A stretch of 64,000 bases of DNA from contig NZ_JOCF01000023.1 in NCBI RefSeq assembly GCF_000720635.1, forward strand, positions 1-64,000, in the 5' to 3' direction. Within the stretch, counting starts at the first letter, position 1. Each line of letters begins with the position of its first letter. Positions 52,277-60,750 of this stretch are shown in pieces. The position numbers were made by a program, and so were the translations under genes. The notes beneath the pieces are model-generated. The model ran no database searches and had not been told where the DNA came from. It was given only the letters and a program-made list of their open reading frames with translations. This stretch comes from Streptomyces sp. NRRL WC-3742 (GTDB lineage Bacteria; Actinomycetota; Actinomycetes; Streptomycetales; Streptomycetaceae).

Positions 52277-54877
52277 CTACGGAAGGCACCAGGAGACGTC
52301 GGCGACCTCCAGCTCCGCGGTGCCGTCCGTGTAGAGCATGAACGGCACGTCGACGTTCCGCAGGTCCGTACCGGCCGCGGCCAGTTCGGCGAGCGGGACG
52401 GAGACGGTGGTCCAGTCCGTCGGCCCGGCCTCGCGCAGCCGGGCCGTCAGGTCGACCCCGGGCTGGGCGGGGTAGTCGTCGTGGCAGGCCAGCAGCAGCG
52501 GGGCGGAGGGCTGCTGCAGCACGCGTACGGCGAACCGCACCTGCGCCCCGGCCTCGAGGTACCCGCGCAGGTCGGCGGGGAGCCCGGACGGGGACTCGGC
52601 GTACACGAAGGCCGGGTTGCCCTTGAAGAGCAGCCGCAGGGCCGTCCCCTCCGGTGTGGGGAACGGCGTCGCCCGGACGATCAGGCAGTCCATCGGCTTG
52701 TCGAGGCCCACGTCCTCCCGGGACCAGGTGTTGTGCCCGCCCACCCTCAGCCGGTAGGGCGTCCCCTGCGCGTCGAGCACGCGCAGCGGGCCGCTCGCCC
52801 GCGGGGCCGGTGGCGGGGCGGCCGGGGTGTCCACCGGCAGGGGCCCGCCCGCCGGGGCGGGGTCGTGCAGGGACAGGCCGTGGCCCACCGGGAACAGCGG
52901 GGTGTGGCGGCCCTCCGGCGCCGTCTCCTCGGCCGGCACCCGGTAGTCCGGCAGGTGCGCCGGAACGCCGTTGACGGCGCTGGCGTCGCGCGTCCTCGGC
53001 CAGGAGGAGGGCAGCCGCCCCTGGAAGTCGTGCGCGGGCGCCCCCTCCTGCGGCGCGAACAGCACGTCCGTCACCCCCTGGGCGTACGGGCCGGGCAGCC
53101 AGGCGACCACGAAGGCGTCCGAGAGGTTGATCTCCTCGGTGCAGTACAGCGGGCGGCCGGTGAACAGGACGGTGAGCGTGCGCACACCCGCCGCGCGCAG
53201 CCGGCACAGGAGAGCCAGGTCCCGGGCGTAGCTCCGCTTGAGGTCGGCGTAGCCCATCGAGCGCCAGGGCCTGACGGTGCCGCGCATCTCGGCGTACGCG
53301 TCCTCGCCGATGCAGACGATCGCGAGGTCGTACTCCCCGGGCGCGGTGAGGGAGGGTTCCGGGTCGACCGTGCAGCGGGCTTCGCCGACGACCTCGCGGA
53401 CCGCGTCGGCCATGGTGGCGCCGCCGGGGAGGTCGCCGCGGTCCAGGTCGTCGCCCTGCCAGGTGAGGGTCCAGCCGCCGCACTGCTTGCCCAGGTCGTC
53501 GGCCGCGCTGCCGGTGACGAGCACCCGGGCCGTCCGGGGTACGGGCAGCAGCCCCGGGGTGTTCTTGAGCAGCACCAGGGACTTGCGGGCGGCCTCGCGG
53601 GCCAGCGCGCGGTGCTCCGGTGAGCCGATCACCGCCACGGCGCCCGGGCGGGTCAGCGACCGTTCGGACGGCCGGGGGAGCTCCCACAGGCCCGCCCTCA
53701 GCTTGACCCGCAGGACGCGGGAGACGGCGTCGTCGATCCGCTCCTGCGGGACGATGCCGGCCCGGACCTGTGCCGCGGTCGTGCGGTGGACGCTCTGCCA
53801 CGCCTCCCGGCCGGCCACCATGAGCACGTCGAGGCCCGCGTTGATCGCGTACCCGGCGTCCCCGGCCGAGCAGCGCGAGACCTCGGAGTGCGCGTCCCAG
53901 TCGCTGATCACGATGCCGTCGAAGCCCAGGGCGTCCTTGAGCACGTCGGTGATCAGGTACCGGCTGCCGTGCACCTTGTGGTTGTAGGGCTCGCCGCCAC
54001 CCGGCGTGTGGTCGTAGTTGGCCGGGTGCTCCCAGCTGCTGAAGGAGACCATGACGCTCTGCGCCCCGGCCTCGATGCCGCCCAGGAAGCCCTGGGCGTG
54101 GATGTCGCGCAGGACCTGCTCCGAGCAGAGCGCGGTGCCCCGGTCGCGCCCGTCCGCCGTGCCGCCGTCGGCGATCCAGTGCTTGAGCGTCGCCAGCACC
54201 CGGAGGTCGGTGCGCAGCGCGGCGACGTCGCCCTGGAGCCCTTCGACCATGGCACGCCCGTAGGCGTGGCCGAGCGCCGGGTCCTCGCCGTAGCCCTCGT
54301 AGTAGCGGCCCCAGCGGCGGTCGCGCGGATTGGTCACGGTGGGGGCGAAGACCCAGTCCATGCCGGTGGCGGCGACCTCGCGGGCGGTGGCGGTGCCGAT
54401 CCGGCGGATCAGGTCGGGGTCGGCGGCCGCGCCGAGGCCGATGTTGTGCGGGAAGACCGTGGCGCCGTGGACGTTGTTGTGGCCGTGGACGGCGTCGGTG
54501 GCCCACATGAACGGGATGCGGAACGGCCGGTCCTGCCAGGTCTGTTCGGCCGCGGTCCAGAAGTGGTCCACCAGGTCCACCCAGTCCCGGACGGTGGCGT
54601 GGCGGCGGCCGTGCGGCCAGATCCCGGCCCCGTTGAGGGCCGAGCCGATGCTGTACTCGCGGATGTCCTCGGCGGTGAGCTGGGCGAGTTCGGGCTGGAT
54701 CATCTGCCCGATCTTCTCCTCCAGCGTCAACTGCGCCACGATCTCGGCGACCTGACGCTCAATCACGGGATCGGGCGCGATCGCCGAGGTGAGCCGGGGC
54801 CAGGTGGGCAGCGGTGCGAGCGCGGGCAGCGGGGTGCGCCCGCCGGCCTGCTCGAGGGGCGGCGGTGTCTGCGTCAC
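52277..54877 (-). CDS. GH3 exo-beta-glucosidase with C-terminal beta-sandwich, no signal peptide
   Basis: An 866-residue GH3 enzyme. Barrel motifs are MWATDAVHGHNNVHGATVFP (20), TVTNPRDRRWGRYYEGYGED (20), LKHWIADGG, and the nucleophile Asp in IVISDWDAHSEV. The second domain has KSLVLLKNTPGLLP and LFTGRPLYCTEEI. A C-terminal 150-residue beta-sandwich (from about 690, LRLLFKGNPAFVYAESP) resembles that of ExoP-type exo-1,3/1,4-beta-glucanases. The GTG start overlaps the region just before the PIG-L stop (4-base gap). No secretion signal is visible, so it acts inside the cell. As the last gene of the radical SAM operon it may remove a glucose from the pathway product or from cello-oligosaccharides. 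Confidence 0.88.
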   Translation of the reverse strand: MTQTPPPLEQAGGRTPLPALAPLPTWPRLTSAIAPDPVIERQVAEIVAQLTLEEKIGQMIQPELAQLTAEDIREYSIGSALNGAGIWPHGRRHATVRDWVDLVDHFWTAAEQTWQDRPFRIPFMWATDAVHGHNNVHGATVFPHNIGLGAAADPDLIRRIGTATAREVAATGMDWVFAPTVTNPRDRRWGRYYEGYGEDPALGHAYGRAMVEGLQGDVAALRTDLRVLATLKHWIADGGTADGRDRGTALCSEQVLRDIHAQGFLGGIEAGAQSVMVSFSSWEHPANYDHTPGGGEPYNHKVHGSRYLITDVLKDALGFDGIVISDWDAHSEVSRCSAGDAGYAINAGLDVLMVAGREAWQSVHRTTAAQVRAGIVPQERIDDAVSRVLRVKLRAGLWELPRPSERSLTRPGAVAVIGSPEHRALAREAARKSLVLLKNTPGLLPVPRTARVLVTGSAADDLGKQCGGWTLTWQGDDLDRGDLPGGATMADAVREVVGEARCTVDPEPSLTAPGEYDLAIVCIGEDAYAEMRGTVRPWRSMGYADLKRSYARDLALLCRLRAAGVRTLTVLFTGRPLYCTEEINLSDAFVVAWLPGPYAQGVTDVLFAPQEGAPAHDFQGRLPSSWPRTRDASAVNGVPAHLPDYRVPAEETAPEGRHTPLFPVGHGLSLHDPAPAGGPLPVDTPAAPPPAPRASGPLRVLDAQGTPYRLRVGGHNTWSREDVGLDKPMDCLIVRATPFPTPEGTALRLLFKGNPAFVYAESPSGLPADLRGYLEAGAQVRFAVRVLQQPSAPLLLACHDDYPAQPGVDLTARLREAGPTDWTTVSVPLAELAAAGTDLRNVDVPFMLYTDGTAELEVADVSWCLP

Positions 54878-54881
54878 CGGG

Positions 54882-55673
54882 TCACTCCGTTTCCGGCCGG
54901 GCGCTCGCCGGCTCGTTGATCCAGAACTCCTCGACCCGGGCCGTCAGTACGCGTTCCTGGAACGGCTCGGGCACGACCGGCCGGGTCTGGCCGGGGGCGA
55001 ACAGGTCGACCTGGGTGCGGTGTTCGCGCAGCGCGGCCTGCTTGCGCGGCAGGTACTCGGTGATGTCGGCGGCGATGAGCCGTTCGGCCGCTCCGGCGCT
55101 CGCGGCCGGCGGGTTCCGGTTGACGAAGGCGAACTCCTGCTCCGTGCGCTCGTCCCAGACCACGTAGCGGTAGGCGGTCGGCGTGAGGCCGAGTTCGGCC
55201 AGGCAGCCGACCACGGTCTCACCGGTCAGCCGGTGGTCGGCGTTGAGTTCGCGCACCTCGTGCGGGAGGTACACCTCGGCCGCGTCCGGGTACTGGTGGA
55301 GCACCTTGAGGACCTCGGTGCGGAACTCCTCCAGGTGGTCGGCGAGCCGGGTGTCCGGGAAGTCCAGGAACCGTACGGCGCCCTCCGGCAGCCCCATCGC
55401 CCGGGCGGCCGCCAGCGCCTCGCCCCGGCGGATCGTGCGGAGTTCGGCCGGGGTGGGGTCGGTGTGGATGCCGAGCACCGCCGAGTGCGACATGGCGCCG
55501 TCGGTGGCGAAGACCACGCGCACCCGGGCGCCCTCGGCGACGAGCCGGGCGATGGTGCCGCCGCAGGCGATCACCTCGTCGTCGGGGTGCGGTGCGAAGA
55601 CCAGGACGGTGCCCTGGGAGCGCATGGCGCGCAGGTGCCATTCGGTCCAGGTGCCGAGGAGCGGGGGAGTCAC
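54882..55673 (-). CDS. PIG-L-family N-deacetylase
   Basis: A 263-residue PIG-L/LmbE protein. The zinc site is HPDDE (in VLVFAPHPDDEVIACGGT) together with the late His in RELNADHRLTGE. The family removes acyl groups from GlcNAc units in mycothiol, GPI and aminoglycoside pathways. The GTG at 55673 overlaps the upstream stop (GTGA); ATG 55625 is the alternative. Located directly after a glycosyltransferase gene, it suggests transfer of an N-acetyl sugar followed by deacetylation. Confidence 0.88.
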   Translation of the reverse strand: MTPPLLGTWTEWHLRAMRSQGTVLVFAPHPDDEVIACGGTIARLVAEGARVRVVFATDGAMSHSAVLGIHTDPTPAELRTIRRGEALAAARAMGLPEGAVRFLDFPDTRLADHLEEFRTEVLKVLHQYPDAAEVYLPHEVRELNADHRLTGETVVGCLAELGLTPTAYRYVVWDERTEQEFAFVNRNPPAASAGAAERLIAADITEYLPRKQAALREHRTQVDLFAPGQTRPVVPEPFQERVLTARVEEFWINEPASARPETE

Positions 55674-56617
55674 CGGCCGCTCCTCTCGGCGACGGGCAGG
55701 TCGACCGGGCGGGTGACCGTGCCGAAGAGGTCGGTCACGGCCCCGTCCGCGAGGCCCCGGGAGCGCAGGATGTCCTCGATCTCCTCGAAGTGGTGGTCGG
55801 GGACCAGTCGGGCGACCGGGGTGTCGAACTTCTCGGCGAAGTAACGGTAGTTGGCGGCGGCCGAGGCCATGTTGTCCTCGTAGACCTTGGGGTGGGGCAC
55901 GTGCAGCGAGGCCGCGTCGCGGCGCAGCACGAACCGGGCGCCGGCCCGGTGCAGCCGGTAGCCGAGGTCGACGTCCTCGGCGCCCCAGGAGCGGTACGCC
56001 TCGTCGAACCCGCCGACCTCGCGCAGCTGGGCGGTGTTCGCGGACACGTGGCACGTCCACCACATGAGCCAGGGCGCGGTGAGCGCGCCGAGGTCCTCGC
56101 CGTACCGCTCGTAGTAGGTCTCGCGCAGGTCCGGCCAGCGGTGCTGTTCGGTGAACCGGCCGAGGGAGGCGTCCGGGTCGGTGAAGTCGATCTCCGCGGT
56201 GATCTGTTCGCCGTCCTCGTTGCCCTCGTTGAAGCAGCGGACGTAGCCGAGGACGGCGACCGGGCCCTCGGCCCGGCGGTGCGCGGCCAGGTGCGCGGCG
56301 AGCGCGCCGGAGTGCAGGATCACGCCGGAGTCGACGAAGACGCAGACCTCGCCACGGGCGTCGGCGATGCCGAGGTTGCGGGCCCCGGCCACCCGGTAGC
56401 CCTGGTCCTCCTGGAAGAGGTACCGCAGGTCGAGCCGCTCGCGGTAGCCGGTCGCGGTCGCGGCCGTGTCGTCGGTGGAGCCGTCGTCGACGACGATCAC
56501 CTCGAACTCCTCGCCCGGGGCGAGGCGTTGGCGCGCCAGCGAGTCGAGGGTGTGCCGGAGCAGTCCGGAGCGGTTGTAGGTGGGCACGATCACCGTGCAG
56601 ACGGGCGGCGCGGTCAT
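55670..56617 (-). CDS. GT2-family glycosyltransferase
   Basis: A 315-residue GT-A fold enzyme: CTVIVPTYNRSGLLRHTLDS (20), VIVVDDGSTDDT, and the later acceptor/metal region VFVDSGVILHSGAL (DxD replaced by DSG). A second domain (WWTCHVSANTAQLREVGGFDE and SWGAEDVDLGYRLHRAGARF) fits galactosyl/GalNAc-type transferases. There are no membrane segments, so it is probably cytosolic. It overlaps both neighbours by 4 bases. Confidence 0.88.
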   Translation of the reverse strand: MTAPPVCTVIVPTYNRSGLLRHTLDSLARQRLAPGEEFEVIVVDDGSTDDTAATATGYRERLDLRYLFQEDQGYRVAGARNLGIADARGEVCVFVDSGVILHSGALAAHLAAHRRAEGPVAVLGYVRCFNEGNEDGEQITAEIDFTDPDASLGRFTEQHRWPDLRETYYERYGEDLGALTAPWLMWWTCHVSANTAQLREVGGFDEAYRSWGAEDVDLGYRLHRAGARFVLRRDAASLHVPHPKVYEDNMASAAANYRYFAEKFDTPVARLVPDHHFEEIEDILRSRGLADGAVTDLFGTVTRPVDLPVAERSGR

Positions 56618-57885
56618 ACGGCGTTCCCTTCGGAGGTGGGGGCGGGGGTGCCGGCGCGTTCGGAGGCGAGGACCAGCAGTCCGGCGAGGGCGGTGAGGCC
56701 GGCGCACACCCAGAAGACCTGCCCGTACCCCGTCCAGGTCGCGACCGTGCCGACGACCAGGCCGCCGAGGAACATGCCGGTCTTGAACGCGCTGGAGTAG
56801 AGCGAGGAGGCGGTGCCGGGGCGCCCGGGCAGGGAGTCCTGCAGCATGATGACCGGGATGTTCATCACGACTGCCGTCCAGAACGCGTTGGGCAGTTGGA
56901 GGAGCAGCAGCAGGGCCTGGCCGTGCACCGTCGGCAGGGCGGCGAAGAAGAGCGTGGCGCAGACGGCGGCCGTCAGCAGCAGCCGGGCCTTGCCGATCCG
57001 TTCGGCCCAGGCACCGGCCATGATGATCAGCGGGATCTCCAGGACCGCGCTCAGCCCGAGCAGCAGGCCCGTGAAGGAGCTGCTCAGGTGGAGTTCGGCG
57101 GTGACCCGCAGGGACAGGTTGATCTGGTACATCGCGTTGGCGCCCAGCAGCAGCACGATCGAGGCGAGCAGCAGCGCGGTGCGGGGGCCGAGCCCGGTGA
57201 GGAGCCCGCGCAGTCCGGGGGAAGCCTCGGCGTCCCGGTCGACCGGCGCCGGCGGCGGCAGGGCGGGCAGGCCCCAGCGGGAGATCACCCCGGCGAGCAG
57301 GGACAGGCAGGCCGCGGCCCCGTACAGCACCGTGAACGACCAGCGGGCGACCATCCAGAAGGCGACGGGCGGGCCGATCACCCAGGCCAGGGAGGTGACG
57401 GAGCGCTGGAGACCGTTGAAGAAGGACGCGTCCACCTGCCGCTGCTCGGCCAACTCCCTGGTGTAGGCGAAGAGTTGGCCGAAGCAGGCGCCGCCGAGGC
57501 CGAAGAGCACCAGGCCGGCGGGCAGCAGCAGGTAGTAGTCGCGCAGGACGGAGTAGCAGAGCGCCCCGGCCGTGTTGAACAGCGCCGTCAGCACCAGCAG
57601 CATCCGGCGGTCGCGCAGCCGGTCGGAGACGACGCCCATGGCCAGGTCGGTGCCGATCTCCCCGATCGACCGGACGGCGAAGAACAGGCCGATCATCAGC
57701 GGGGTCGCGCCGACGACGTCCTTCAGGAACAGGCTGGTGGTCGGGACGGCGAACGCGCCCGCCAGCCCGACCACGCCGTTGGCGGCGATCAGGTTCAGGA
57801 CGGACCGGTCGGCGAGCAGGTGCCACCGGCCGGTGGTGCGCGCCGGGGCGAGAAGAGCGGCGCTCTCGACGGGTTCCCCGGTCAC
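56614..57885 (-). CDS. MFS transporter resembling SET sugar-efflux proteins
   Basis: A 423-residue 12-TM transporter starting at GTG (GTGA overlap). GAFAVPTTSLFLKDVVGATPLMIGLFF (split: GAFAVPTTSLFLKD, VVGATPLMIGLFF) and DLAMGVVSDRLRDRRMLLV (motif A) resemble SetA-type exporters of sugars and glycosides. It may export the glycosylated product of this operon or act in sugar efflux. Confidence 0.85.
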   Translation of the reverse strand: MTGEPVESAALLAPARTTGRWHLLADRSVLNLIAANGVVGLAGAFAVPTTSLFLKDVVGATPLMIGLFFAVRSIGEIGTDLAMGVVSDRLRDRRMLLVLTALFNTAGALCYSVLRDYYLLLPAGLVLFGLGGACFGQLFAYTRELAEQRQVDASFFNGLQRSVTSLAWVIGPPVAFWMVARWSFTVLYGAAACLSLLAGVISRWGLPALPPPAPVDRDAEASPGLRGLLTGLGPRTALLLASIVLLLGANAMYQINLSLRVTAELHLSSSFTGLLLGLSAVLEIPLIIMAGAWAERIGKARLLLTAAVCATLFFAALPTVHGQALLLLLQLPNAFWTAVVMNIPVIMLQDSLPGRPGTASSLYSSAFKTGMFLGGLVVGTVATWTGYGQVFWVCAGLTALAGLLVLASERAGTPAPTSEGNAV

Positions 57886-59438
57886 GCCCCCGCCCCCTCG
57901 GGCCCGTGCTCGCGCTGCCGGTACGGCAGCCAGGGGGCCAGCTCGCGGCCGGCCGGGACCGCGGCGGCCGCGGCCAGGTCCTCCGGGCCGATCACCGCCT
58001 CGGCGAGCAGGCGTTCGCGGGTGTGCGGCGGCAGGGCCGCCAGGATGCGGTGCCGCACGCCGGCCAGGTCCAGCCGGTCGTCGAGGACGGCCGGGATCGG
58101 CGTGGCCCGGCCGGGCCCGAGGTTTCCGGGGGCCACCTGGCTGGAGACCACCGTCCAGTACGCGGCGAAGTCGACGGCCGGGTCCGGCAGGCTCCCGCTG
58201 AGCAGGCCCAGCCGGACGGTCTCCAGCCAGCAGTCGAGGTAGCGGCGCTCGTGCAGCGCCCCCATGTGGCGCTCGCACCAGTCGGCGCGGGCGGCGGCGT
58301 CGGGCAGCGTCGCCTTGCCGGTCGCGACGGCGACCACCCAGCCGGCCACGGCCTCGAAGTACGGGCAGGCGGTGCCGAACGCCTCGGTGTCCACCGGGGT
58401 GTTGACCACGGCCAGGCTCGGGTCGTGGCGCCAGAAGTGGTGCTCGTACAGGTCCTCCCGGCGCAGCCCCTCGAGGAAGCCGTAGTCGGGCATCTCGTAG
58501 CCGAGGCACAGCACCACGGCGTCGTACGTGCGGCGGGAGCCGTCCGCGAACTCCACCGAGCCGTCCTCGGCGAACCGGGAGAAGGCCGGCACCGGGTGCA
58601 CGTCCCCGGCGTGGACCCGGGCGACGATCCGGTCGTTGACGTGGACGGCGCCGTGGAAGCCCGCCTCGGGCAGCAGGCCCGTGGACCGGTACATCGCCAT
58701 GTACTCGGGGAGCAGCTCGGCGAGCCAGTCGAGGTAGACCGGGTACGGCACGTCCTCGACCGCGACGCGGCCCGCGTAGGAGAAGAGCGCGTCGTTGTAG
58801 GCGCCTCCGGCCAGGCGCGGCAGGAAGAGCTGGTGGCGGCGCACCGACCAGTCCACGCGCAGGGCGGCGGGGCCGAGGTCGGCGGCGATGTCCGCGCCGC
58901 TCACCCCGCCGCCGACCACCAGCACCCGCTGGCCGGCGAACGCGGCCGGCCCGAGGTACTCGGGCGCGGTCAGGACCCGCACGGGTGCCCCCGGGGGCGG
59001 CAGGTCCCGGGGCCGCCGGGGCTGCCAGAGCTCCCCGTTGGCGACCAGGACGGAGTCGGCCGCCTCGGTGTGCTCCCGGCCGTCCGCCGTCCGGCTGGTC
59101 ACCTGCCAGGAGCTGCCCGCCTTGGCGACCCGGACGACCTCGCTGCCGAAGGACACGGCGTCGAGGAGGCCGAACCGGGCGGCGTAGGAGCGCAGGTACT
59201 CCTGGACCTCCTGCTGCGTGGGGAAGGCGGCGGCGAAGCCGGGCGGGTGGTCGCTGAACGGCATGCTCATGCGCGAGCTCTGCATCCGCACGCCCGGGTA
59301 GGCGCCGCCGCCCGCGGGGTTCCAGATGCCGCCGAGGTCCGCGCGCTTCTCGTGGCAGCGGACGTCGAGGCCGGCGGCGAGGGCCTGTCGTACGCAGGTG
59401 AGCCCCGCGGGGCCGGCTCCGATCACGACTGTTCGCAT
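57882..59438 (-). CDS. Flavin-containing monooxygenase
   Basis: A 518-residue FAD/NADPH enzyme. The FAD site is VVIGAGPAGL (4-13), the NADPH site VVGGGVSGADIAADLG (174-189), and a late ATG-like segment VVLCLGYEMPDYGFL. The FMO fingerprint FxGxxxHxxxY is only partly kept (YLGPAAFAG before the NADPH site). It could hydroxylate an amine, as N-monooxygenases do, or act as Baeyer-Villiger type. It lies 43 bases behind the radical SAM gene. Confidence 0.87.
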   Translation of the reverse strand: MRTVVIGAGPAGLTCVRQALAAGLDVRCHEKRADLGGIWNPAGGGAYPGVRMQSSRMSMPFSDHPPGFAAAFPTQQEVQEYLRSYAARFGLLDAVSFGSEVVRVAKAGSSWQVTSRTADGREHTEAADSVLVANGELWQPRRPRDLPPPGAPVRVLTAPEYLGPAAFAGQRVLVVGGGVSGADIAADLGPAALRVDWSVRRHQLFLPRLAGGAYNDALFSYAGRVAVEDVPYPVYLDWLAELLPEYMAMYRSTGLLPEAGFHGAVHVNDRIVARVHAGDVHPVPAFSRFAEDGSVEFADGSRRTYDAVVLCLGYEMPDYGFLEGLRREDLYEHHFWRHDPSLAVVNTPVDTEAFGTACPYFEAVAGWVVAVATGKATLPDAAARADWCERHMGALHERRYLDCWLETVRLGLLSGSLPDPAVDFAAYWTVVSSQVAPGNLGPGRATPIPAVLDDRLDLAGVRHRILAALPPHTRERLLAEAVIGPEDLAAAAAVPAGRELAPWLPYRQREHGPEGAGA

Positions 59439-59481
59439 GGTGTCTCCAGACTCGTTGGCGGTGAGGTGGTGTGACGAGTCA

Positions 59482-60636
59482 TCAGATGAAGGGGTCGAAG
59501 TCGTCGGACAGCTTCGCCTCCGGCCGGGTCGCCATGACGGCGATCTCCTGGTTGGAGGGGTGCCGCGCGCAGACGAACCGGCAGTCCTCGCTCGGGTCGA
59601 TGACGCCGGTGTCGGCCGCCGCCCACATCTCGGCGAAGGTCGAGGACTGGATGTCGCCGATCCGGCCCTTGGGGTTGCCCCGGTGGTACGGGCAGATGTA
59701 GACGCCGGTCGGGGTGACGGTGGTGCGCAACTCGGCGACGGCGCACCGGTGGTAGTCCTTCTCCTGGACGGTGTCCGACCTGTGGCGCACCGCCTGCCAG
59801 TTGGAGGAGTGCAGGATGTGGAAGTCGTCGTCCTCCAGGCCGCGCAGTTCCGCGATCTGGGCCTCGACGGCCGCGATGTCCTCGGGGCGCTGGTTGACCG
59901 TGTAGTGGTCCTCGTCGAGCATGGCCTTGACCTCGAAGTAGTCGCAGCCGATCTCCTTGGCGAGCACCCCGGCCCGGTACACCTCGGCGTAGTTGGAGTC
60001 GGTGACCCTGCCGTCCTCGTCGAAGCGCTGCATGAGCAGGAACGAGTAGCCGAGCCGGCCGGACTTCCGCTCGGCCAGCATCCGCATGTTCTCGATGACC
60101 TGGGGGAAGACGCTGCGCTTGCCCCGGCTGGGGCGGAACTTGGCGTAGGTGTCGGCGGTGCCGGCGTCGATCGAGACCCGCACCCAGGAGAGCATCTCGG
60201 CGAGCTGGGGGAGGTAGCGGTGGATCTGGGTGCCGTTGGTCACCAGGCCCAGCTTGATGCCCGCCTCGTGCAGGACCTCGATGATCCGGCCCGCCGAGCG
60301 GTGCATCAGCGGTTCGCCGCCGCCGATCAGGATCACGGCGAGGACCTTGGATTCCGCGAGTTCGTGGGCGAGGCGCAGGATGCGGTCCTGGCCGATCTGC
60401 CCGTGGTGGAGGACCTGGGTGGAGATGCACTCCGGGCAGGCCAGGTCGCACACGGTGGTCGGGTCGAGGTCGACGACGAGGGGAGAGGTGAGGCGTCTGC
60501 CCCGGGCGACGTCGAGGACGGCGGGATGGATCGAACGCTGGTAGAGCTTGCCGACGAGGTCGAGGTTGCGCTCGACGAACTGGGTGCCGACGGTGTCACC
60601 CAACTGAGTACGTGGCTCGTCCATGCGGAATTCCAT
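59482..60636 (-). CDS. Radical SAM enzyme with SPASM-like C-terminal domain
   Basis: A 384-residue radical SAM protein. Cys63, Cys67 and Cys70 (CDLACPEC) bind the SAM cluster, ILIGGGEPLMH is the GGE motif, and VRVSIDAGTADTYAKFR follows. The C-terminal part has CAVAELRTTVTPTGVYICPY (20), IGDIQ and CRFVCARH, with enough Cys for one or two auxiliary clusters of SPASM type. Reaction unknown; relatives mature peptides or modify sugars. No short precursor peptide gene is visible next to it, so a sugar or small-molecule substrate is favoured. ATG 60636 is chosen; 60624 is the alternative. First gene of the operon under a CebR-type box. Confidence 0.87.
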   Translation of the reverse strand: MEFRMDEPRTQLGDTVGTQFVERNLDLVGKLYQRSIHPAVLDVARGRRLTSPLVVDLDPTTVCDLACPECISTQVLHHGQIGQDRILRLAHELAESKVLAVILIGGGEPLMHRSAGRIIEVLHEAGIKLGLVTNGTQIHRYLPQLAEMLSWVRVSIDAGTADTYAKFRPSRGKRSVFPQVIENMRMLAERKSGRLGYSFLLMQRFDEDGRVTDSNYAEVYRAGVLAKEIGCDYFEVKAMLDEDHYTVNQRPEDIAAVEAQIAELRGLEDDDFHILHSSNWQAVRHRSDTVQEKDYHRCAVAELRTTVTPTGVYICPYHRGNPKGRIGDIQSSTFAEMWAAADTGVIDPSEDCRFVCARHPSNQEIAVMATRPEAKLSDDFDPFI

Positions 60637-60655
60637 CTCTGTTCGGAACCGGATG

Positions 60656-60669
60656 TGGGAGCGCTCCCA
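60656..60669. promoter_or_regulatory. Perfect CebR-type box TGGGAGCGCTCCCA
   Basis: The exact 14-base palindrome described for CebR of Streptomyces lies 19 bases upstream of the radical SAM start codon (60636) and downstream of the bglC terminator, so it belongs to the radical SAM operon rather than to bglC. Confidence 0.85.
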
Positions 60670-60721
60670 TCCCAGGGCGGGCGCGGCCCATCGGGGACGG
60701 GAGCGCTGTGGTGGAGCAGGT

Positions 60722-60750
60722 CCGGGGCGGGTCAGTCCAGTCCGCCCCGG
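60722..60750 (-). terminator. Terminator spanning the bglC stop codon
   Basis: CCGGGGCGG (60722-60730) pairs exactly with CCGCCCCGG (60742-60750), enclosing the stop codon of bglC. It separates the ceb/bglC transcript from the radical SAM operon. Confidence 0.6.
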
